Source: Alphaproteobacteria bacterium (GTDB taxonomy: Bacteria; Pseudomonadota; Alphaproteobacteria; Paracaedibacterales; CAITNM01). From it: a DNA stretch of 47,859 nt. Positions 33,080 to 43,817 of the stretch are shown piece by piece. Each line of letters opens with the position of its first letter. Position 1 is the first letter of the stretch. The stretch is from assembly GCA_947478955.1 (NCBI GenBank), contig CANJXJ010000005.1:1-47859 (forward strand), written 5' to 3'. The notes beneath the pieces were generated by a model, which did no database searches, was not told the origin of the DNA, and saw only the letters and a list, made by a program, of their open reading frames with translations. The position numbers were made by a program, and so were the translations under genes.

Positions 33080-36000
33080 TTATGAACAGCCGCTCGTCGA
33101 ACCACAGGTTACGCATTTCAGGCATGTACCATTACGCACCATGGTAAAGTTACCGCATTCTCCACAAGAATCGCCTTCATAGCCCTGCAGTTTTGCCTGC
33201 ATAGACTTTTCAGTTTTGCGCTTTGTCGATGATGTAGTATACGACACAACATTTGACGTGCCATAGGTGCCTGTAGCTTTTGCTTCTTCGTAACCAGTTT
33301 GCATTGAAACAGTTTCATCAGAAATACTAACGGTTGTTTCAACAACTAATGGCTCATGAGTTTCATCTTGGCGCCCCACCATATAATCGCTTCGATCACC
33401 GATCGTATCAGGTGTTAGGTCACTTGGCTGAACGTGCGCAAGGTCATGGCGCCCTAGGTAATTAATCGCCAAATCACGGAAGATATAATCCAAAATTGAA
33501 GTAGCAATTTTTACCCAGTCATTTCCTTCAACCATACCAGATGGTTCAAAACGAGTGAAAGTAAAGGCTTCCACATATTCTTCTAAGGGAACGCCATACT
33601 GCAAACCAATAGATATAGCCATGGCGAAGTTATGCATCAATGAACGGAACGATGCCCCTTCTTTATGCATATCAATGAAAATTTCACCGAGCTTTCCATC
33701 TATATATTCACCAGTGCGAATATAAATTTTATGGCCACCCACCACCGCTTTTTGAGTATATCCACCCCGGCGATTTGGTAGTTTTTGACGTTTTGATTCG
33801 TAAATGACGCGTTCGATAATGCGCTCAACAATCTTTTCCGCTACCACTTGAGCTTTTTGAGTTTGAGGCATTTGTGCTATTTCTTCAGCCTCGTCCTCAT
33901 CAATATTCAAACTACTAAGAGGTTGAGAAAGCTTTGACCCATCCCTATATAAAGCATTTGCTTTTAAGCATAAACGCCAAGATTTCATGTAGGCCGATTG
34001 GCAATCTTCAACGGTAGCTTGGGATGGCATGTTTACGGTTTTAGAAATTGCACCGCTGATAAACGGTTGAACCGCTGCCATCATTTCAATATGGCTATCA
34101 AATGAGAGGTAACGCTTACCAATACGTCCACAAGGGTTTGCACAATCAAACACCGGCAGATGTTCAATTTTCAAATGTGGCGCACCTTCTAGAGTCATCA
34201 ATCCGCAACAGTAATTATTGGCGGCTTCGATGTCTTGTTTAGAAAAACCAAGGTGAGTAAGCATATCAAAACTAGGATCACATAGCTGATCATCTGTTAG
34301 ATTGAGAGTGTTTTTGCAAAAGCTTTCCCCCAACGTGTATTTGTTAAACACAAACTTAATATCAAACGCTGCTTTTAATACATTTGAAATGGCGGTTAAT
34401 TCTTTATCTGTAAAACCTTTGGCTTTTAACGTTTCATGGTTGATGGCTGGAGCTTTTTCAAGGGATGCATATCCCACAGCGTAGTTAGCAATATCTTGCA
34501 TTTGCTCAGGCGTGTATCCCAAAATTTTCAACGCTGATGGCACCATTTGGTTGATAATTTTAAAGTACCCACCACCAGCAAGTTTTTTAAATTTTACCAA
34601 CGCAAAATCAGGCTCTACACCAGTTGTGTCACAATCCATGACCAAACCAATAGTACCGGTTGGAGCAATACAGGTAGTTTGCGCGTTACGGTAACCAAAT
34701 TGTTCACCATGGGATACAGCTTCATCCCATGCTTGGCAAGCGGCCTCAATTAATCCAGGAACAGTGCAATCGCTTGCGCGAAGTGGAACTGGTACAATTG
34801 ACAGTCCTTCATAACTTTGAGTTTCCCCATAAGCTGCGCGGCGATGGTTACGCATGACGCGAATCATGGCATCTTTATTCTTGGCGTATCCTGGGAACGC
34901 ACCAAGTTCTTTGGCCATAAGGGCAGAGGTTCGGTAACTCACACCGGTTAAAATGGCAGCTAAAGCACCACCGATGCAACGACCTTCTGGGCTGTCATAA
35001 GCAATACCCATGGCCATTAATAATCCACCTAAGTTGCCATACCCTAAACCAAGGGTCCGGAAATCATAAGATAATTGGGCAATTGAGCGAGATGGGAACT
35101 GAGCCATAAGCACAGAAATTTCTAAAACAACTGTCCAAAGAGTAATCGCATGTTCAAATGCTGGTATATCAAACTGACCATTCTTATATAATGTCACAAG
35201 GTTGATAGAAGCCAGGTTGCAGGCTGTATCATCTAAAAACATATATTCAGAACATGGGTTAGACGCATTGATTCGCCCGCTATTTGGGCATGTATGCCAT
35301 TCATTAATAGTTGTATCAAATTGAATGCCCGGATCAGCACAAGCCCATGCAGCAAAACCAACCTTATCCCACAATTCTTTTGCAGGAAGCTTTTGAACAG
35401 CAGCACCATCAGTACGAGACGTTAAAGCCCATTCTTTGTTTTCCAAAACACTTTCTAAAAAGGTGTTCGTAACCCGCACGGTATTGTTTGAGTTTTGCCC
35501 TGAAACGGTTCCATAAGCCTCGCTATCCCAATCGGTATTATAGGTTGGGAAGGGGAAATTTGTGTGACCAAGCTCTGCCATGTTAATGGCACGCTTAATA
35601 TAATTTTCAGGAACAAAGGCTGTACGAGCCGCACGAATGGTCGCTTTTAAACCAGGATTGGTTTTAGGATCAAAACGATCAGCTTCTTTTAGATCATTAT
35701 TAATGCAGGCTGAAATGATTTCGTTTAAGTGGAATTGATTCAATTTCGACCCAGTCACCAAGGCCGCAACTTTTTGTTCTTCAAGAACTTTCCAATCAAT
35801 AAAATTAATCACATCCGGGTGGTCAATATCGAGCACTACCATTTTAGCAGCACGCCTGGTAGTTCCTCCGGACTTAATAGCGCCGGCAGAGCGGTCGCCA
35901 ATACGTAAGAAGCTCATTAAGCCTGAAGAGACCCCTCCTCCAGATAATTTCTCTCCAGCGCCTCGTAAATTTGAAAAGTTTGAACCAGTACCCGAGCCGT

Positions 36001-36655
36001 ATTTAAACAAACGTGCTTCACGAACCCAAAGATCCATAATGCCGCCTTCGTTTACCAAATCATCTTTAACCGATTGAATAAAGCAAGCGTGAGGTTGAGG
36101 GCGTTCATACGCTGAAGTTGATTGCTTTAGCTGACCAGTTTTTTCATCAACGAAAAAATGTCCTTGAGCGGGGCCATCAACTCCATAAGCCCAATAAATA
36201 CCCGTGTTAAACCACTGAGGAGAGTTAGGTGCAGCCACCTGCATAGATAGCATATACTGCATTTCATCAAAAAATGTACGTGCATCTTCTTCTAAATCAA
36301 AATAGCCATTTTTCCAGCCCCAATAGGTCCAGGTTCCAGCTAAGCGGGTGAAAACTTCTTTTGCCGATTTTTCACCACGCACAGCGCTGCCAGCCTTGGC
36401 TTTTCTGCGTTGAAGCCAGATTGGTACGCCATCTTCTTTAACTGTTACTACATCATCAGGAATGCCAGCTTTGCGGAAATATTTCTGGGCTATAACATCA
36501 CTTGCCACCTGAGACCAGTGAGCAGGCACTTCAATATTATCTTGAGAAAATACAAGCGATCCATCTGGATTTTTAATTTCACTTACAGCTAAGCGGAAAT
36601 CGATTCCTTCATAGGGTGACTGTCCTGCGACCGTAAAGCGACGGTGTATTTTCAT
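33080..36655 (-). CDS. nrdJ: Vitamin B12-dependent (class II) ribonucleotide reductase
   Basis: A 1191-aa class II reductase, which uses adenosylcobalamin instead of an iron or manganese radical subunit and works with or without oxygen. Family blocks include [38 protein letters not shown] around residue 465 (active-site region), [22 protein letters not shown], and a C-terminal tail with CGECG and [12 protein letters not shown], the cysteine-rich element typical of the long NrdJ form. GAGG is placed well before ATG 36655. No cobalamin riboswitch or NrdR-box pair is evident in the 237 bp upstream (36656-36892). Cobalamin import or synthesis is therefore required. No nrdAB is in the window. Confidence 0.97.
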   Translation of the reverse strand: MKIHRRFTVAGQSPYEGIDFRLAVSEIKNPDGSLVFSQDNIEVPAHWSQVASDVIAQKYFRKAGIPDDVVTVKEDGVPIWLQRRKAKAGSAVRGEKSAKEVFTRLAGTWTYWGWKNGYFDLEEDARTFFDEMQYMLSMQVAAPNSPQWFNTGIYWAYGVDGPAQGHFFVDEKTGQLKQSTSAYERPQPHACFIQSVKDDLVNEGGIMDLWVREARLFKYGSGTGSNFSNLRGAGEKLSGGGVSSGLMSFLRIGDRSAGAIKSGGTTRRAAKMVVLDIDHPDVINFIDWKVLEEQKVAALVTGSKLNQFHLNEIISACINNDLKEADRFDPKTNPGLKATIRAARTAFVPENYIKRAINMAELGHTNFPFPTYNTDWDSEAYGTVSGQNSNNTVRVTNTFLESVLENKEWALTSRTDGAAVQKLPAKELWDKVGFAAWACADPGIQFDTTINEWHTCPNSGRINASNPCSEYMFLDDTACNLASINLVTLYKNGQFDIPAFEHAITLWTVVLEISVLMAQFPSRSIAQLSYDFRTLGLGYGNLGGLLMAMGIAYDSPEGRCIGGALAAILTGVSYRTSALMAKELGAFPGYAKNKDAMIRVMRNHRRAAYGETQSYEGLSIVPVPLRASDCTVPGLIEAACQAWDEAVSHGEQFGYRNAQTTCIAPTGTIGLVMDCDTTGVEPDFALVKFKKLAGGGYFKIINQMVPSALKILGYTPEQMQDIANYAVGYASLEKAPAINHETLKAKGFTDKELTAISNVLKAAFDIKFVFNKYTLGESFCKNTLNLTDDQLCDPSFDMLTHLGFSKQDIEAANNYCCGLMTLEGAPHLKIEHLPVFDCANPCGRIGKRYLSFDSHIEMMAAVQPFISGAISKTVNMPSQATVEDCQSAYMKSWRLCLKANALYRDGSKLSQPLSSLNIDEDEAEEIAQMPQTQKAQVVAEKIVERIIERVIYESKRQKLPNRRGGYTQKAVVGGHKIYIRTGEYIDGKLGEIFIDMHKEGASFRSLMHNFAMAISIGLQYGVPLEEYVEAFTFTRFEPSGMVEGNDWVKIATSILDYIFRDLAINYLGRHDLAHVQPSDLTPDTIGDRSDYMVGRQDETHEPLVVETTVSISDETVSMQTGYEEAKATGTYGTSNVVSYTTSSTKRKTEKSMQAKLQGYEGDSCGECGNFTMVRNGTCLKCVTCGSTSGCS

Positions 36656-36892
36656 TGAAACCTCACAACGTAAAAAAAGTAAATGGACTTAAGCATCAGC
36701 TGACAAAAACACGCATCCTTTGGCAAATTGCTCAGAATGGGCTACATTTTTCGTATCAAATGATGTTCATATTAATAGGCAAAAATAGATGCATTTCAAG
36801 TCTTGAATTTCATACGAAAGATGTGTAAGCAAACTATATACAACAATAAATAGTAACACACCAAACAACAAAAATACAAAATATAGGATTTT

Positions 36893-37492
36893 ATGGAAAT
36901 TTTGATTAAAATTACGTGTTTAGTGATAGCTATAGTGCTGCATGAGCTGGCCCATGGTTTAGCAGCCTATGGGTTTGGTGATCACACAGCAAAATATGCT
37001 GGTCGCTTAAGCCTTAACCCCCTCCGTCATATTGATCCAATGGGATCAATATTTTTACCCCTGTTATTATTCTTCACCCATGCACCATTTTTAATTGGCT
37101 GGGCAAAACCCGTACCCATAAATTTTATGCATCTAAGACCCCAACGTATTGGCGTATTTTTTGTAGCCTTTGCCGGACCCTTAATGAATATTTTCTTAGC
37201 ACTTATTACAGGTGTGTTTTGGAAAATGGGGTTTTTAGGAAATGATGTGGCAAACACGGCTATTCAAATTAATGTGATTTTAGCAGCTTTTAATTTATTG
37301 CCGATTTTACCCCTTGATGGGGGACGAATGATTACCTGCTTTTTACCCCAAAATCATAAACTATTTAGATTCTTTGATCGATTTGGGTTAATGATTGTGA
37401 TAGGCACGTTGATGATGTTTAGCAGCTTTATTCACAAAATCATTTTCGTAATTGCCGATACAATTTTAGGATTGGTAAACGGTTTGCTTTAG
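36893..37492 (+). CDS. Site-2 protease-like membrane metalloprotease (M50)
   Basis: A 199-aa polytopic membrane protein. The zinc motif HELAH is at residues 17-21 in the first helix, and the third ligand is expected at Asp142 in the NLLPILPLDGGR motif. LNPLRHIDPMGSIFLPLLL and GWAKPVPIN are also characteristic of the compact M50 group, which lacks PDZ domains. Such proteases cut substrates within the membrane; a target cannot be named. AGGA precedes ATG 36893. It is divergent from nrdJ, and its stop lies 5 bp from the end of a convergent hydrolase. Confidence 0.92.
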   Translation: MEILIKITCLVIAIVLHELAHGLAAYGFGDHTAKYAGRLSLNPLRHIDPMGSIFLPLLLFFTHAPFLIGWAKPVPINFMHLRPQRIGVFFVAFAGPLMNIFLALITGVFWKMGFLGNDVANTAIQINVILAAFNLLPILPLDGGRMITCFLPQNHKLFRFFDRFGLMIVIGTLMMFSSFIHKIIFVIADTILGLVNGLL

Positions 37493-37497
37493 ACAAA

Positions 37498-39102
37498 TCA
37501 CCCGATTTTCTTAAAAACAGGGTCATTTCCTTCGTGCAAAAAGCTAACATAGGCCAATGTTTGCCCACTCTCATTTGAGCCAAATTCAATAAAATGAGGG
37601 TCAGTACGTGACATATTACCATTAAATTCCCAACCGTTAAGGCTAAATTCATCACCGTTCCAGTGCACAATATGACAAGACTTGTCTTTTATCTTTAACA
37701 ACAAATCATTCCCGCTGGCTTCAATTTTCATCTCCCCATACATTTCATTCGTATAGGTACCTATATAAAATTTATCAGCTTTTTTTGGGCTGGGTTTTAA
37801 GAGTTTTTTATTAGTACGATGGGCCTTCATTTTGCTTTGGTGTTTATTTCTACTTTCAATATATTCTTTGCTCCAGTCACGTTCTTCAAGGTTGAGGAAG
37901 AAATTTAAAAAGACATTACGCAAAGCTTCTGGGAATAGGTTCAAATTAAAATGGCCCAGGTTAGTTAAAATAGCCACAGCAAAACCACCAGATGGACACA
38001 GGAATGTAAAGCTCCTCTGGCCTGTATAGCCCCCCATATGTTCAAAAACCTGGACTGTGTTGGCGCCAACTCCATATTCATACACAAACCAACCCATTCC
38101 ATATCCTACGTTTTTCATAACTTCGGGTGGGAATTGCATATCGTGGGGTTTAATTTTTGTATGGTAAACTGTAGCTTGATGCATCGCATTAAGGTGCTCT
38201 TGAGGAATAATTTGAACATCACCGTATTTGCCGTTATTTAATTGGCATTGCAGCCAAATACCGAAATCATGAGCCGTGGTGTTTGCTCCAGATGTAGATG
38301 GGAAAGTATACACTAAAGGATCTAGACCTATGGAAACTGCGTTACCTTGCAAATCTTTATCATGACAAAGGGCAATATTTTCATCCTTTCCAAATAATCC
38401 TTTCAGGCAATTCATGGTTGAATTTTGTTGCTTAATAAGGATCTCTCCTGCTGAGCTGCGCGTCATTCCTAAGGGAGTATAAATATACTCACTCAAAAGA
38501 TCACTGTAACGTTTATGGGTAGCTGCTTCCATGACTAGCCCCATGAAGCCAAACATTTGATTGCTATAGCCATAATCTGTGCGGAAGTTTTGTTCAAAAG
38601 GAATAAGGTGGATTTTCTCCACAATTTCAGAAGGGGAAAAATTAGCTTTCATTAAGCTATCGCCGGCAAAATGTCCTAATCCAATACGATGACTGATTAA
38701 ATCTTGTAATGTTGCCTTATTGGTAGCCTCTTCACTTGCCAAGCGAAATCCAGGTAAATATTTTTTAACAAGATCTTGCAGGGAAAAAACTTTTTTTGTC
38801 TCAAGAATACCAGAAAGAGCTGCAGTAAAATTTTTAGTAAGAGATGCTATTTGAAAAATAGTATGTTCATTAACTGGTTTATTTTTTCCAACTTCTCGTG
38901 TGCCAAAGCCCTTACAAAGCAAAACTTTAGAGGGGGTTACAACAACTACCGCCATTCCCGGAATAGCCCAGGCAGGCATATTTTTTTGAATGTACTGTTC
39001 AAATTTTGGCAAAAACTGATTAATGCGCTGTTCTGTAGGCACAGAAGTTGCAGATAAAACAAAACTGCAAATAATAGGAAAGATAAGAAAACGTATAAAC
39101 AT
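37498..39102 (-). CDS. Exported serine beta-lactamase-like hydrolase
   Basis: A 534-aa protein with an N-terminal signal peptide (RFLIFPIICSFVLSA) followed by a beta-lactamase/PBP-like domain. SxxK is Ser87-Lys90 (ASLTK), YSN is residues 179-181 and HMGG occurs in FEHMGGYTGQ. A basic linker (around residues 425-445, with KKLLKPSPKK) leads to a DUF3471-like beta-rich C-terminal domain ending at KKIG. It shares architecture with the hydrolase at 9736-11136, which lacks the signal peptide. Periplasmic peptidoglycan or peptide hydrolysis is plausible; true beta-lactamase activity is not established by these motifs. Confidence 0.83.
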   Translation of the reverse strand: MFIRFLIFPIICSFVLSATSVPTEQRINQFLPKFEQYIQKNMPAWAIPGMAVVVVTPSKVLLCKGFGTREVGKNKPVNEHTIFQIASLTKNFTAALSGILETKKVFSLQDLVKKYLPGFRLASEEATNKATLQDLISHRIGLGHFAGDSLMKANFSPSEIVEKIHLIPFEQNFRTDYGYSNQMFGFMGLVMEAATHKRYSDLLSEYIYTPLGMTRSSAGEILIKQQNSTMNCLKGLFGKDENIALCHDKDLQGNAVSIGLDPLVYTFPSTSGANTTAHDFGIWLQCQLNNGKYGDVQIIPQEHLNAMHQATVYHTKIKPHDMQFPPEVMKNVGYGMGWFVYEYGVGANTVQVFEHMGGYTGQRSFTFLCPSGGFAVAILTNLGHFNLNLFPEALRNVFLNFFLNLEERDWSKEYIESRNKHQSKMKAHRTNKKLLKPSPKKADKFYIGTYTNEMYGEMKIEASGNDLLLKIKDKSCHIVHWNGDEFSLNGWEFNGNMSRTDPHFIEFGSNESGQTLAYVSFLHEGNDPVFKKIG

Positions 39103-39220
39103 TACTGAAACCTTCTGAAGAACTTATCTTAATTTTTAAAAGAATAAAATTGATAATTTATTAATAATTAGATGTTAGCTTAAAATTAAGCATAGCAAAA
39201 AATTTTACCTCGGAGAAGTT

Positions 39221-39712
39221 ATGGGGCCAATGTTATTATTAGTTTTGGGTATAATGGGTGCGGTTGGATTTGGCCTATATCAGTTTGGCGAGCAACATAG
39301 ATTTGATATGGTTTCCGATTCTCAAGGTGGAATTTTTATTCTTGATAAAAAGTCATCAACAATAAATTATTGTAATAATCAGACCTGCTCGCTTGTTGGA
39401 AATGGTGCATTGCCAAGCCATCTAATAGGTAATCCTGCCGCCATGGCTTCGATGCAAGGGGCAATTATGGGAGCTCCTGCTGCATCTGGAGCTGCTACAC
39501 CAGGTCAAGCACCAACAGGAATGCAACCAAACCTTGCGGCTTCTGGCAATGCAAATGCAGCAGCTACTCCCACCCAAGATAGCGATGTCCATGATGCAGA
39601 TGCACCTACAGCAGATGCACCTGCAGCAGCAGATGCTGATCAAGCAGATGTAACCCCACCAGATGCCGACACTCCTGATGCAGCAGCTGCTCCTGATGGG
39701 TTCTCCTTCTAA
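39221..39712 (+). CDS. Small membrane-anchored protein with Ala/Asp-rich tail, unknown
   Basis: A 163-aa protein. One N-terminal transmembrane helix (residues 3-20, LLLVLGIMGAVGFGLY) is followed by a short folded-looking segment with a cysteine pair (INYCNNQTCSLVG). The C-terminal half is low complexity, rich in Ala, Pro and Asp (ADAPTADAPAAADAD type). GGAGAAG lies just before ATG 39221. No family recognised. The tail is probably disordered and outside the cytoplasmic membrane. Confidence 0.65.
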   Translation: MGPMLLLVLGIMGAVGFGLYQFGEQHRFDMVSDSQGGIFILDKKSSTINYCNNQTCSLVGNGALPSHLIGNPAAMASMQGAIMGAPAASGAATPGQAPTGMQPNLAASGNANAAATPTQDSDVHDADAPTADAPAAADADQADVTPPDADTPDAAAAPDGFSF

Positions 39713-39837
39713 TCCATAACCCAAGAAATCATCATGCCGTATGCTTTCATTTTTAAGCATAGATAAGATGTTATTGCAGATATTGGATTTCTATCACCTC
39801 AGGCATATCAATTTTAAAAAGCAATAGAAGTAGCTGG

Positions 39838-41445
39838 CTAGCTAACAGGTGACAACGCCCATTTAACCGATGTTTGAGTATTCCCATCCAGGGCTACCAC
39901 TACACACAAAGCATGATACCCCATAACATCAACCGTATGTAATTGAATGGCCCCTTGGCAGAGAAATTTTTTCAGATGCTCTGGCTTTTGTAGTTTCTCA
40001 CCCGTTGTTTTTTTGCACAAAAGTGCACTTTCAGTTTCGTTGGTAATACGCCATTCAAGCTCTGGCGCTGTCAGGAATCTTATGTACCCCTGCCCTAGCT
40101 GGGACAACAGTAATGTTTCTTCACCACGGATATCTCCATGGGGAGAAATATATAAATCACGTTTTGCTTGAAGTACCGCTCCATAGGGGTCGGCTTTTGT
40201 TGGATGATAGCTTATTTGGTAATCACTTGAAAAAAATGCATGGCCCTTTTCATGAATAACTTTGTTTTTAATAAGTGGCTTTTTTGGCTGTTTGTAGCGC
40301 ATAAATTGTTTTGAATCATGGGTATATATACTTACGTCACATCTGGTTAATAATCGTTGCGCACGCTCAGACCATTCAAAATCCAAAATACCCGTGGACT
40401 TCATATGCCAATCATGTAGTGCTGTATACACAGTTGAAGATTCCGTATTAACCAAAAAGAAGCCTGGCTTGGTGGAACAGCGCACATACCCCGTTGTCAC
40501 AGGATCAGTAAGAATTGCGCGACTATCAGCTAAGGACAAAGTCATGTCAACAAGCCCATCACTCAAAACCGGGTCACAAAAAGCTTCTAAACGTTGAGTT
40601 GCATTTCCTGTAAAAGAGCTTAACCCGCCGTCCCCATGACGCAAATGGCGAACAATTGGCGCTATGTTAATGATACAATCATTTAGATAATCTATTTGCC
40701 CGGCATAAAAATGACGAAGTAATAAGCGCAAATCAATGAGGTCACGTAGCAACAACACCAACGTTCCGGGGTGACGTGTTTGTTGATTAAATTCCTCATC
40801 GAACTGTTCACGCAAACAACTTTGCAGATCAACAATCCATTTTCCTAATTGATTTTGTTCTCTCGGCAAGGCACATCCAGTATAAATCAATCCTTTTAAA
40901 GCCCGAAAACGGCTGATGGGATCCTTAATGCTAATGTAACGACGTTTTAAAAAGCGGTACTGCTGACCAATTGATCCGATAAGTCTTTTGCGAAAAGGCT
41001 GATCTGCGCTGTTTGCAAAAAACTCGTAAAAGCCAAGCCAATTACAAAGGCGATATCCTAAAATATCAAGGTTCCAGCTGGGGTTTCTCCAAGGCTTATC
41101 GGCCCATTGACTGTTATTATCAATCCAGTGGGCAATACATTGACGGGCCAAACGCCGACTATTGTTATCACCTAAGGCATGTAAATCTCTTAGAAAATCA
41201 AAGGTATGCAAACACACCGTCGGTGCATCCATCTTGGGTTGTGCTAGGTTTTTCAAGACCTCTGCAATTGTAAAGGTCACGTTACCAGCCTGATAAAGAC
41301 CAGCACTTAAACTGCGTGCATTCCAAGTAACTGAAGGCCATGTATCTTGATGAAGACTTCTTAACTGCCCATGCACCGATTTGCGCAACATCAGCCCGTA
41401 CAAAGGGCTACGCGTACACCAATCGTGCATCAAGCTAAACATCAT
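39838..41445 (-). CDS. Heparinase II/III-like family protein
   Basis: A 535-aa protein matching the alphaproteobacterial heparinase II/III-like group. An alpha-helical N-terminal part has WNARSLSAGLYQAG and WNLDILGYRLCNWLGFYEF. The typical LRHGDGGLSSFTG segment (about residues 270-283) follows, then a beta-rich C-terminal half with RCSTKPGFFLVNTESS. The family includes polysaccharide lyases, but in alphaproteobacteria without capsule loci the substrate is unknown and may be cell-envelope sugar. No signal peptide is evident. It stands alone. 41446-41599 carries nothing I can name. Confidence 0.85.
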   Translation of the reverse strand: MMFSLMHDWCTRSPLYGLMLRKSVHGQLRSLHQDTWPSVTWNARSLSAGLYQAGNVTFTIAEVLKNLAQPKMDAPTVCLHTFDFLRDLHALGDNNSRRLARQCIAHWIDNNSQWADKPWRNPSWNLDILGYRLCNWLGFYEFFANSADQPFRKRLIGSIGQQYRFLKRRYISIKDPISRFRALKGLIYTGCALPREQNQLGKWIVDLQSCLREQFDEEFNQQTRHPGTLVLLLRDLIDLRLLLRHFYAGQIDYLNDCIINIAPIVRHLRHGDGGLSSFTGNATQRLEAFCDPVLSDGLVDMTLSLADSRAILTDPVTTGYVRCSTKPGFFLVNTESSTVYTALHDWHMKSTGILDFEWSERAQRLLTRCDVSIYTHDSKQFMRYKQPKKPLIKNKVIHEKGHAFFSSDYQISYHPTKADPYGAVLQAKRDLYISPHGDIRGEETLLLSQLGQGYIRFLTAPELEWRITNETESALLCKKTTGEKLQKPEHLKKFLCQGAIQLHTVDVMGYHALCVVVALDGNTQTSVKWALSPVS

Positions 41446-41599
41446 TCACATTTTAAAACCAACAATGATATCAGAGTAGCAAAAAGAAAATCAGATTGAA
41501 ATAAGCTCTATAATATTCGCTTGAATAGCAGAAAGCTTTTCGTTCCATGTGTTAATACATTGTATCATTAACTTAAGAAACGAAAAGCCTAGAATAAAT

Positions 41600-42085
41600 T
41601 TATGCAGCTTCTTCGTAAACAGACACTGGTATGCCTGGTTCAGATTTAGCATTTCCCATAACAATAGTCGTTTGAACACGTTCAACATTACTTAGGTTCA
41701 ATAATGTTTTAGATAAAACATTTTGATAATGTTCAAAATCTTGAGCAACGATCTTTAACAAAAAATCATCTTCGCCACTAATGCGATAACATTCACGAAC
41801 TAAATCGATGCCATGCATAGCTTTTTCAAAAGATGCAAGCTGCGTTTCGCTATTCTCTTTCAAACCAACAGATGCAAAAAGAGTAATATTATAGCTAAGA
41901 GACTTTGGATTAATACTTGCTTGGTACCCTTGGATTACTCCACCGTCTTCCAAATTCTTCAAACGACGAAGGCAAGGTGGCGCAGATATTCCTACCCGTT
42001 TTGCTAGGTCCACATTGGTCATGCGTCCTGACTTTTGCAGGATTTGTAAAATTTTTAAATCGATACTATCAAGTTTGGTAATCAA
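41600..42085 (-). CDS. Lrp/AsnC family transcriptional regulator
   Basis: A 161-aa regulator. The N-terminal helix-turn-helix (residues 5-60) shows LDSIDLKILQILQKSGRMTN then DLAKRVGISAPPCLRRLKNLE. A RAM-type ligand/oligomer domain follows with VRECYRISGEDDFLLKIVAQD (about 105-125). Members form dimers to octamers and respond to amino acids. It is divergent from fliL with 115 bp between the two start codons, so it might act on its own promoter or on the flagellar genes, but no operator was identified. Confidence 0.93.
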   Translation of the reverse strand: MITKLDSIDLKILQILQKSGRMTNVDLAKRVGISAPPCLRRLKNLEDGGVIQGYQASINPKSLSYNITLFASVGLKENSETQLASFEKAMHGIDLVRECYRISGEDDFLLKIVAQDFEHYQNVLSKTLLNLSNVERVQTTIVMGNAKSEPGIPVSVYEEAA

Positions 42086-42200
42086 TGACTTCTCCTATAA
42101 TCGGCAAATTTTTCCTAATTATAGAGCAGTTACTGCAAAAGTTAAGAAATTTTTAATTAAATTTCTGGATCCTAGTAGTAGACGCAAAGTGGAAATAACA

Positions 42201-42749
42201 ATGGCAGAGATACCCAAAGACGTTGACCAGGCTGAAGGAAAGCTAGAAAATGCGCCCCTTGAACAAGCGCAAGATAGCGCTAGCAAGAAGAAAATATCTC
42301 CCAAGGTGTTGCTTGGATGCATCATAGGATTGGCACTTTTGCTATTTTTGGGGGGAGGTTGGTTTCTTTATAAGCATTTTTCTGCCCCCCAAGAAGAAGA
42401 AAAAAAGATCTCTCAAGCAGAAGAAGGGAAAGACACTCTTCCGCTTGTTAACTGCTTTGTTGCAATTCCAGAAGCAGTCGTGAACTTGAGATCCCAAAAA
42501 CCTAAGGGAAATATTTTGCGCACCACCTTGGTTTTACAAATTTATAACAGAGAAGATGAACAAAAAATCAAAGAGTTTACACCTATTATCCTTGATCAAG
42601 TGTTGTCGTATTTACGCGATCAATCGGTCAATGACCTTGAGGGGCCAGGCTTAGAACGCATGCGTCAGGCAATTCTTTTGCGCATTAATAACATTGTAAG
42701 ACCTATAAAAGTATACCGAGTAATCCTTAAAGACTTTATTATTCAGTAG
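42201..42749 (+). CDS. fliL: Flagellar basal body-associated protein FliL
   Basis: A 182-aa protein from ATG 42201; the frame is open further upstream to 42015, but that part overlaps the lrp gene and lacks homology. After a charged cytoplasmic N-terminus comes one transmembrane helix (about residues 34-55, VLLGCIIGLALLLFLGGGWF). The periplasmic FliL domain follows with ILRTTLVLQIYN and a C-terminal segment of the type RMRQAILLRINNI...VYRVILKDFIIQ. FliL surrounds the stator and supports motor torque. It is the first gene of fliL-fliM-DUF6468-motE-like, with a 6-bp gap to fliM. Confidence 0.92.
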   Translation: MAEIPKDVDQAEGKLENAPLEQAQDSASKKKISPKVLLGCIIGLALLLFLGGGWFLYKHFSAPQEEEKKISQAEEGKDTLPLVNCFVAIPEAVVNLRSQKPKGNILRTTLVLQIYNREDEQKIKEFTPIILDQVLSYLRDQSVNDLEGPGLERMRQAILLRINNIVRPIKVYRVILKDFIIQ

Positions 42750-42755
42750 GCACAT

Positions 42756-43817
42756 ATGGACGATACAGAAGATAAAAATCCACCAATACCCCATCCTTCT
42801 TCAGATGGTGTAGATGTTATTGGCAAACTATTTGAAACTCCAAGTGGTGATGCACCTAACGATGACTTCAATGCTGATGATATCAAGAAGCTTTTTAAAG
42901 AACCGAATCAAAAAAAAGAACTTAAAGGCATAGCTGCAATTCTTGATAGTGGAAAAGTCTATTCCGAACGCTTACCCATTTTAGATGTGGTATTTGATCG
43001 CCTCGTTAGGCTTTTAACGACAACGCTACGGAATTTCACCTCGGATAACGTTGATATTAGTTGCTCGCGTGTTACTTCCGTACGATTTTCTGATTACCTT
43101 AATGCAATCCCTCTACCAGCTTTGATTGGCGTTTTTAAAGCCACACAGTGGGATACCCCAGCTTTGTTGACCGTTGATAGCCAACTTATCTATTCAATTG
43201 TAGACGTGCTTCTTGGAGGCCGAAAAATTTCCCAATCAAATCGTCCTGAAGGCCGGGCTTATACAACTCTTGAAAGAAATTTGGTTGAAAGGCTTATTGA
43301 AGTTATTCTTATAGACTTTACTGAGGCTTTTTCCCCCGTATGCAAAGTTGATTTTGAATATGAACGATTAGAAACAAACCCTCGTTTTGCAACGATTGTA
43401 CATGAAAAAAACGTTACTATGAAAATCACCTTTAAGCTTGAAATGGAAGAGCGTGGTGGAAATTTTGACATCATCATCCCCTACTCTAGCATTGAACCTA
43501 TCCGCGATTTATTGCTTCAAAATTTTATGGGAGAAAAATTTGGTCGTGATCAGATTTGGGAAGACCACTTAGCAGATCGTATACGTGAAGCAAATGTTCG
43601 TCTGGAAGCAGCATTACCCACTGAGGAATTCCCTTTACGAGAAGTTTTAAATTGGAAAAAAGGATCGCATGTTGCCCTTTCTTCTACTATGCAAACCCCC
43701 GTTCATTTACATAGCCAAAACCACCAACTGCTTGTGGGCAGAATGGGGCAAAAAAATGGACATGTAGCAGTAAAAATTAATGATATTTTATTCGGTAAAA
43801 ATGGAGAAGCGCTATGA
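42756..43817 (+). CDS. fliM: Flagellar motor switch protein FliM
   Basis: A 353-aa C-ring protein. The acidic N-terminal segment (ADDIKKLF, about 38-45) may correspond to the CheY-binding peptide. The CheC-like middle domain shows VFDRLVRLLTTTLRNF, SVRFSDYLNAIPLPALIGVF, SIVDVLLGG and a C-terminal SpoA domain (VHLHSQNHQLLVGRMGQ) that binds FliN. Its stop overlaps the next gene by 4 bp. Retention of an intact FliM implies a flagellar motor somewhere in the life cycle. Confidence 0.95.
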   Translation: MDDTEDKNPPIPHPSSDGVDVIGKLFETPSGDAPNDDFNADDIKKLFKEPNQKKELKGIAAILDSGKVYSERLPILDVVFDRLVRLLTTTLRNFTSDNVDISCSRVTSVRFSDYLNAIPLPALIGVFKATQWDTPALLTVDSQLIYSIVDVLLGGRKISQSNRPEGRAYTTLERNLVERLIEVILIDFTEAFSPVCKVDFEYERLETNPRFATIVHEKNVTMKITFKLEMEERGGNFDIIIPYSSIEPIRDLLLQNFMGEKFGRDQIWEDHLADRIREANVRLEAALPTEEFPLREVLNWKKGSHVALSSTMQTPVHLHSQNHQLLVGRMGQKNGHVAVKINDILFGKNGEAL

